7,460 nucleotides of DNA from an uncultured Steroidobacter sp. (lineage in GTDB: Bacteria > Pseudomonadota > Gammaproteobacteria > Steroidobacterales > Steroidobacteraceae): assembly GCA_946478975.1 (NCBI GenBank), contig CAMLEO010000320.1, positions 1-7,460 on the forward strand. Reading direction: 5' to 3'. The notes beneath the pieces are model-generated. The model was given only the letters and a program-made list of their open reading frames with translations. It did not search any database and had not been told where the DNA came from. Position 1 is the first letter of the stretch, and each line of letters begins with the position of its first letter. Positions 7,127 to 7,460 of the stretch are shown here, piece after piece. The position numbers and the translations under genes were made by a program.

Positions 7127-7200
7127 GTTTTGGCGCAAGCCAGTCTTCGGAAAAACAGTTCGGTAGTAGTTAGTCAGTCAGTAGGCATCAGATCAGGTTC

Positions 7201-7206
7201 AGAGGG
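7201..7206 (+). promoter_or_regulatory. Ribosome-binding site AGAGGG of tuf
   Basis: AGAGGG lies 7 nt before the GTG start at 7214 and fixes a GTG rather than ATG initiation codon, as is common for tuf genes. No separate strong promoter is visible between tRNA-Thr and tuf, so tuf is probably translated from the processed tRNA-tuf transcript. Confidence 0.6.
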
Positions 7207-7213
7207 CATCTCC

Positions 7214-7460
<247 letters not shown>

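Overview
The window looks like an ordinary chromosomal segment of a GC-rich proteobacterium, most likely gammaproteobacterial. The main clue is its right end: a tRNA-Tyr, tRNA-Gly, tRNA-Thr cluster followed directly by an EF-Tu gene, an order typical of Gamma- and Betaproteobacteria (E. coli has thrU-tyrU-glyT-thrT-tufB). The EF-Tu N-terminus also reads as proteobacterial. A finer placement, for example near Xanthomonadales, Nevskiales or Steroidobacter, is only a guess.

Layout, left to right. Positions 1-1356 (minus) hold recQ, a RecQ-family DNA helicase whose C-terminus runs off the left edge. A 134-bp divergent intergenic region follows, with a perfect 21-bp dyad, an imperfect 14-bp palindrome and three tandem copies of a 13-bp repeat. 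It leads into a Spinster-like MFS transporter (1491-2777, plus). That gene ends 6 bp from the end of a convergent minimal PilZ-domain protein (2784-3062, minus). Divergent from PilZ is a fold-type II PLP enzyme of the threonine/serine dehydratase family (3212-4201, plus), then murI, glutamate racemase (4282-5121, plus). The murI stop codon overlaps the stop codon of a convergent HDOD-GGDEF diguanylate cyclase (5118-6644, minus). A 169-bp region follows with a good sigma-70 promoter (perfect TTGACA) driving the tRNA cluster (6814-7126) and tuf (7214 to the right edge). No stretch over 300 bp lacks a gene.

How the genes relate. Most are independent housekeeping functions: DNA repair (recQ), cell-wall D-glutamate supply (murI), amino-acid deamination, and translation (tRNAs and tuf as one stable-RNA-type operon). 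Two genes share cyclic-di-GMP logic: the HDOD-GGDEF protein has an intact GGEEF active site and an RxxD inhibitory site, and the PilZ protein keeps both c-di-GMP-binding motifs. They are 2 kb apart and not in one operon, so any partnership is speculative.

I found no clear previously undescribed system. The points most worth checking are the recQ/MFS intergenic architecture (dyad plus 13-bp tandem repeat), the hairpins at both convergent gene junctions, and the altered GQGT-region motif in the dehydratase.
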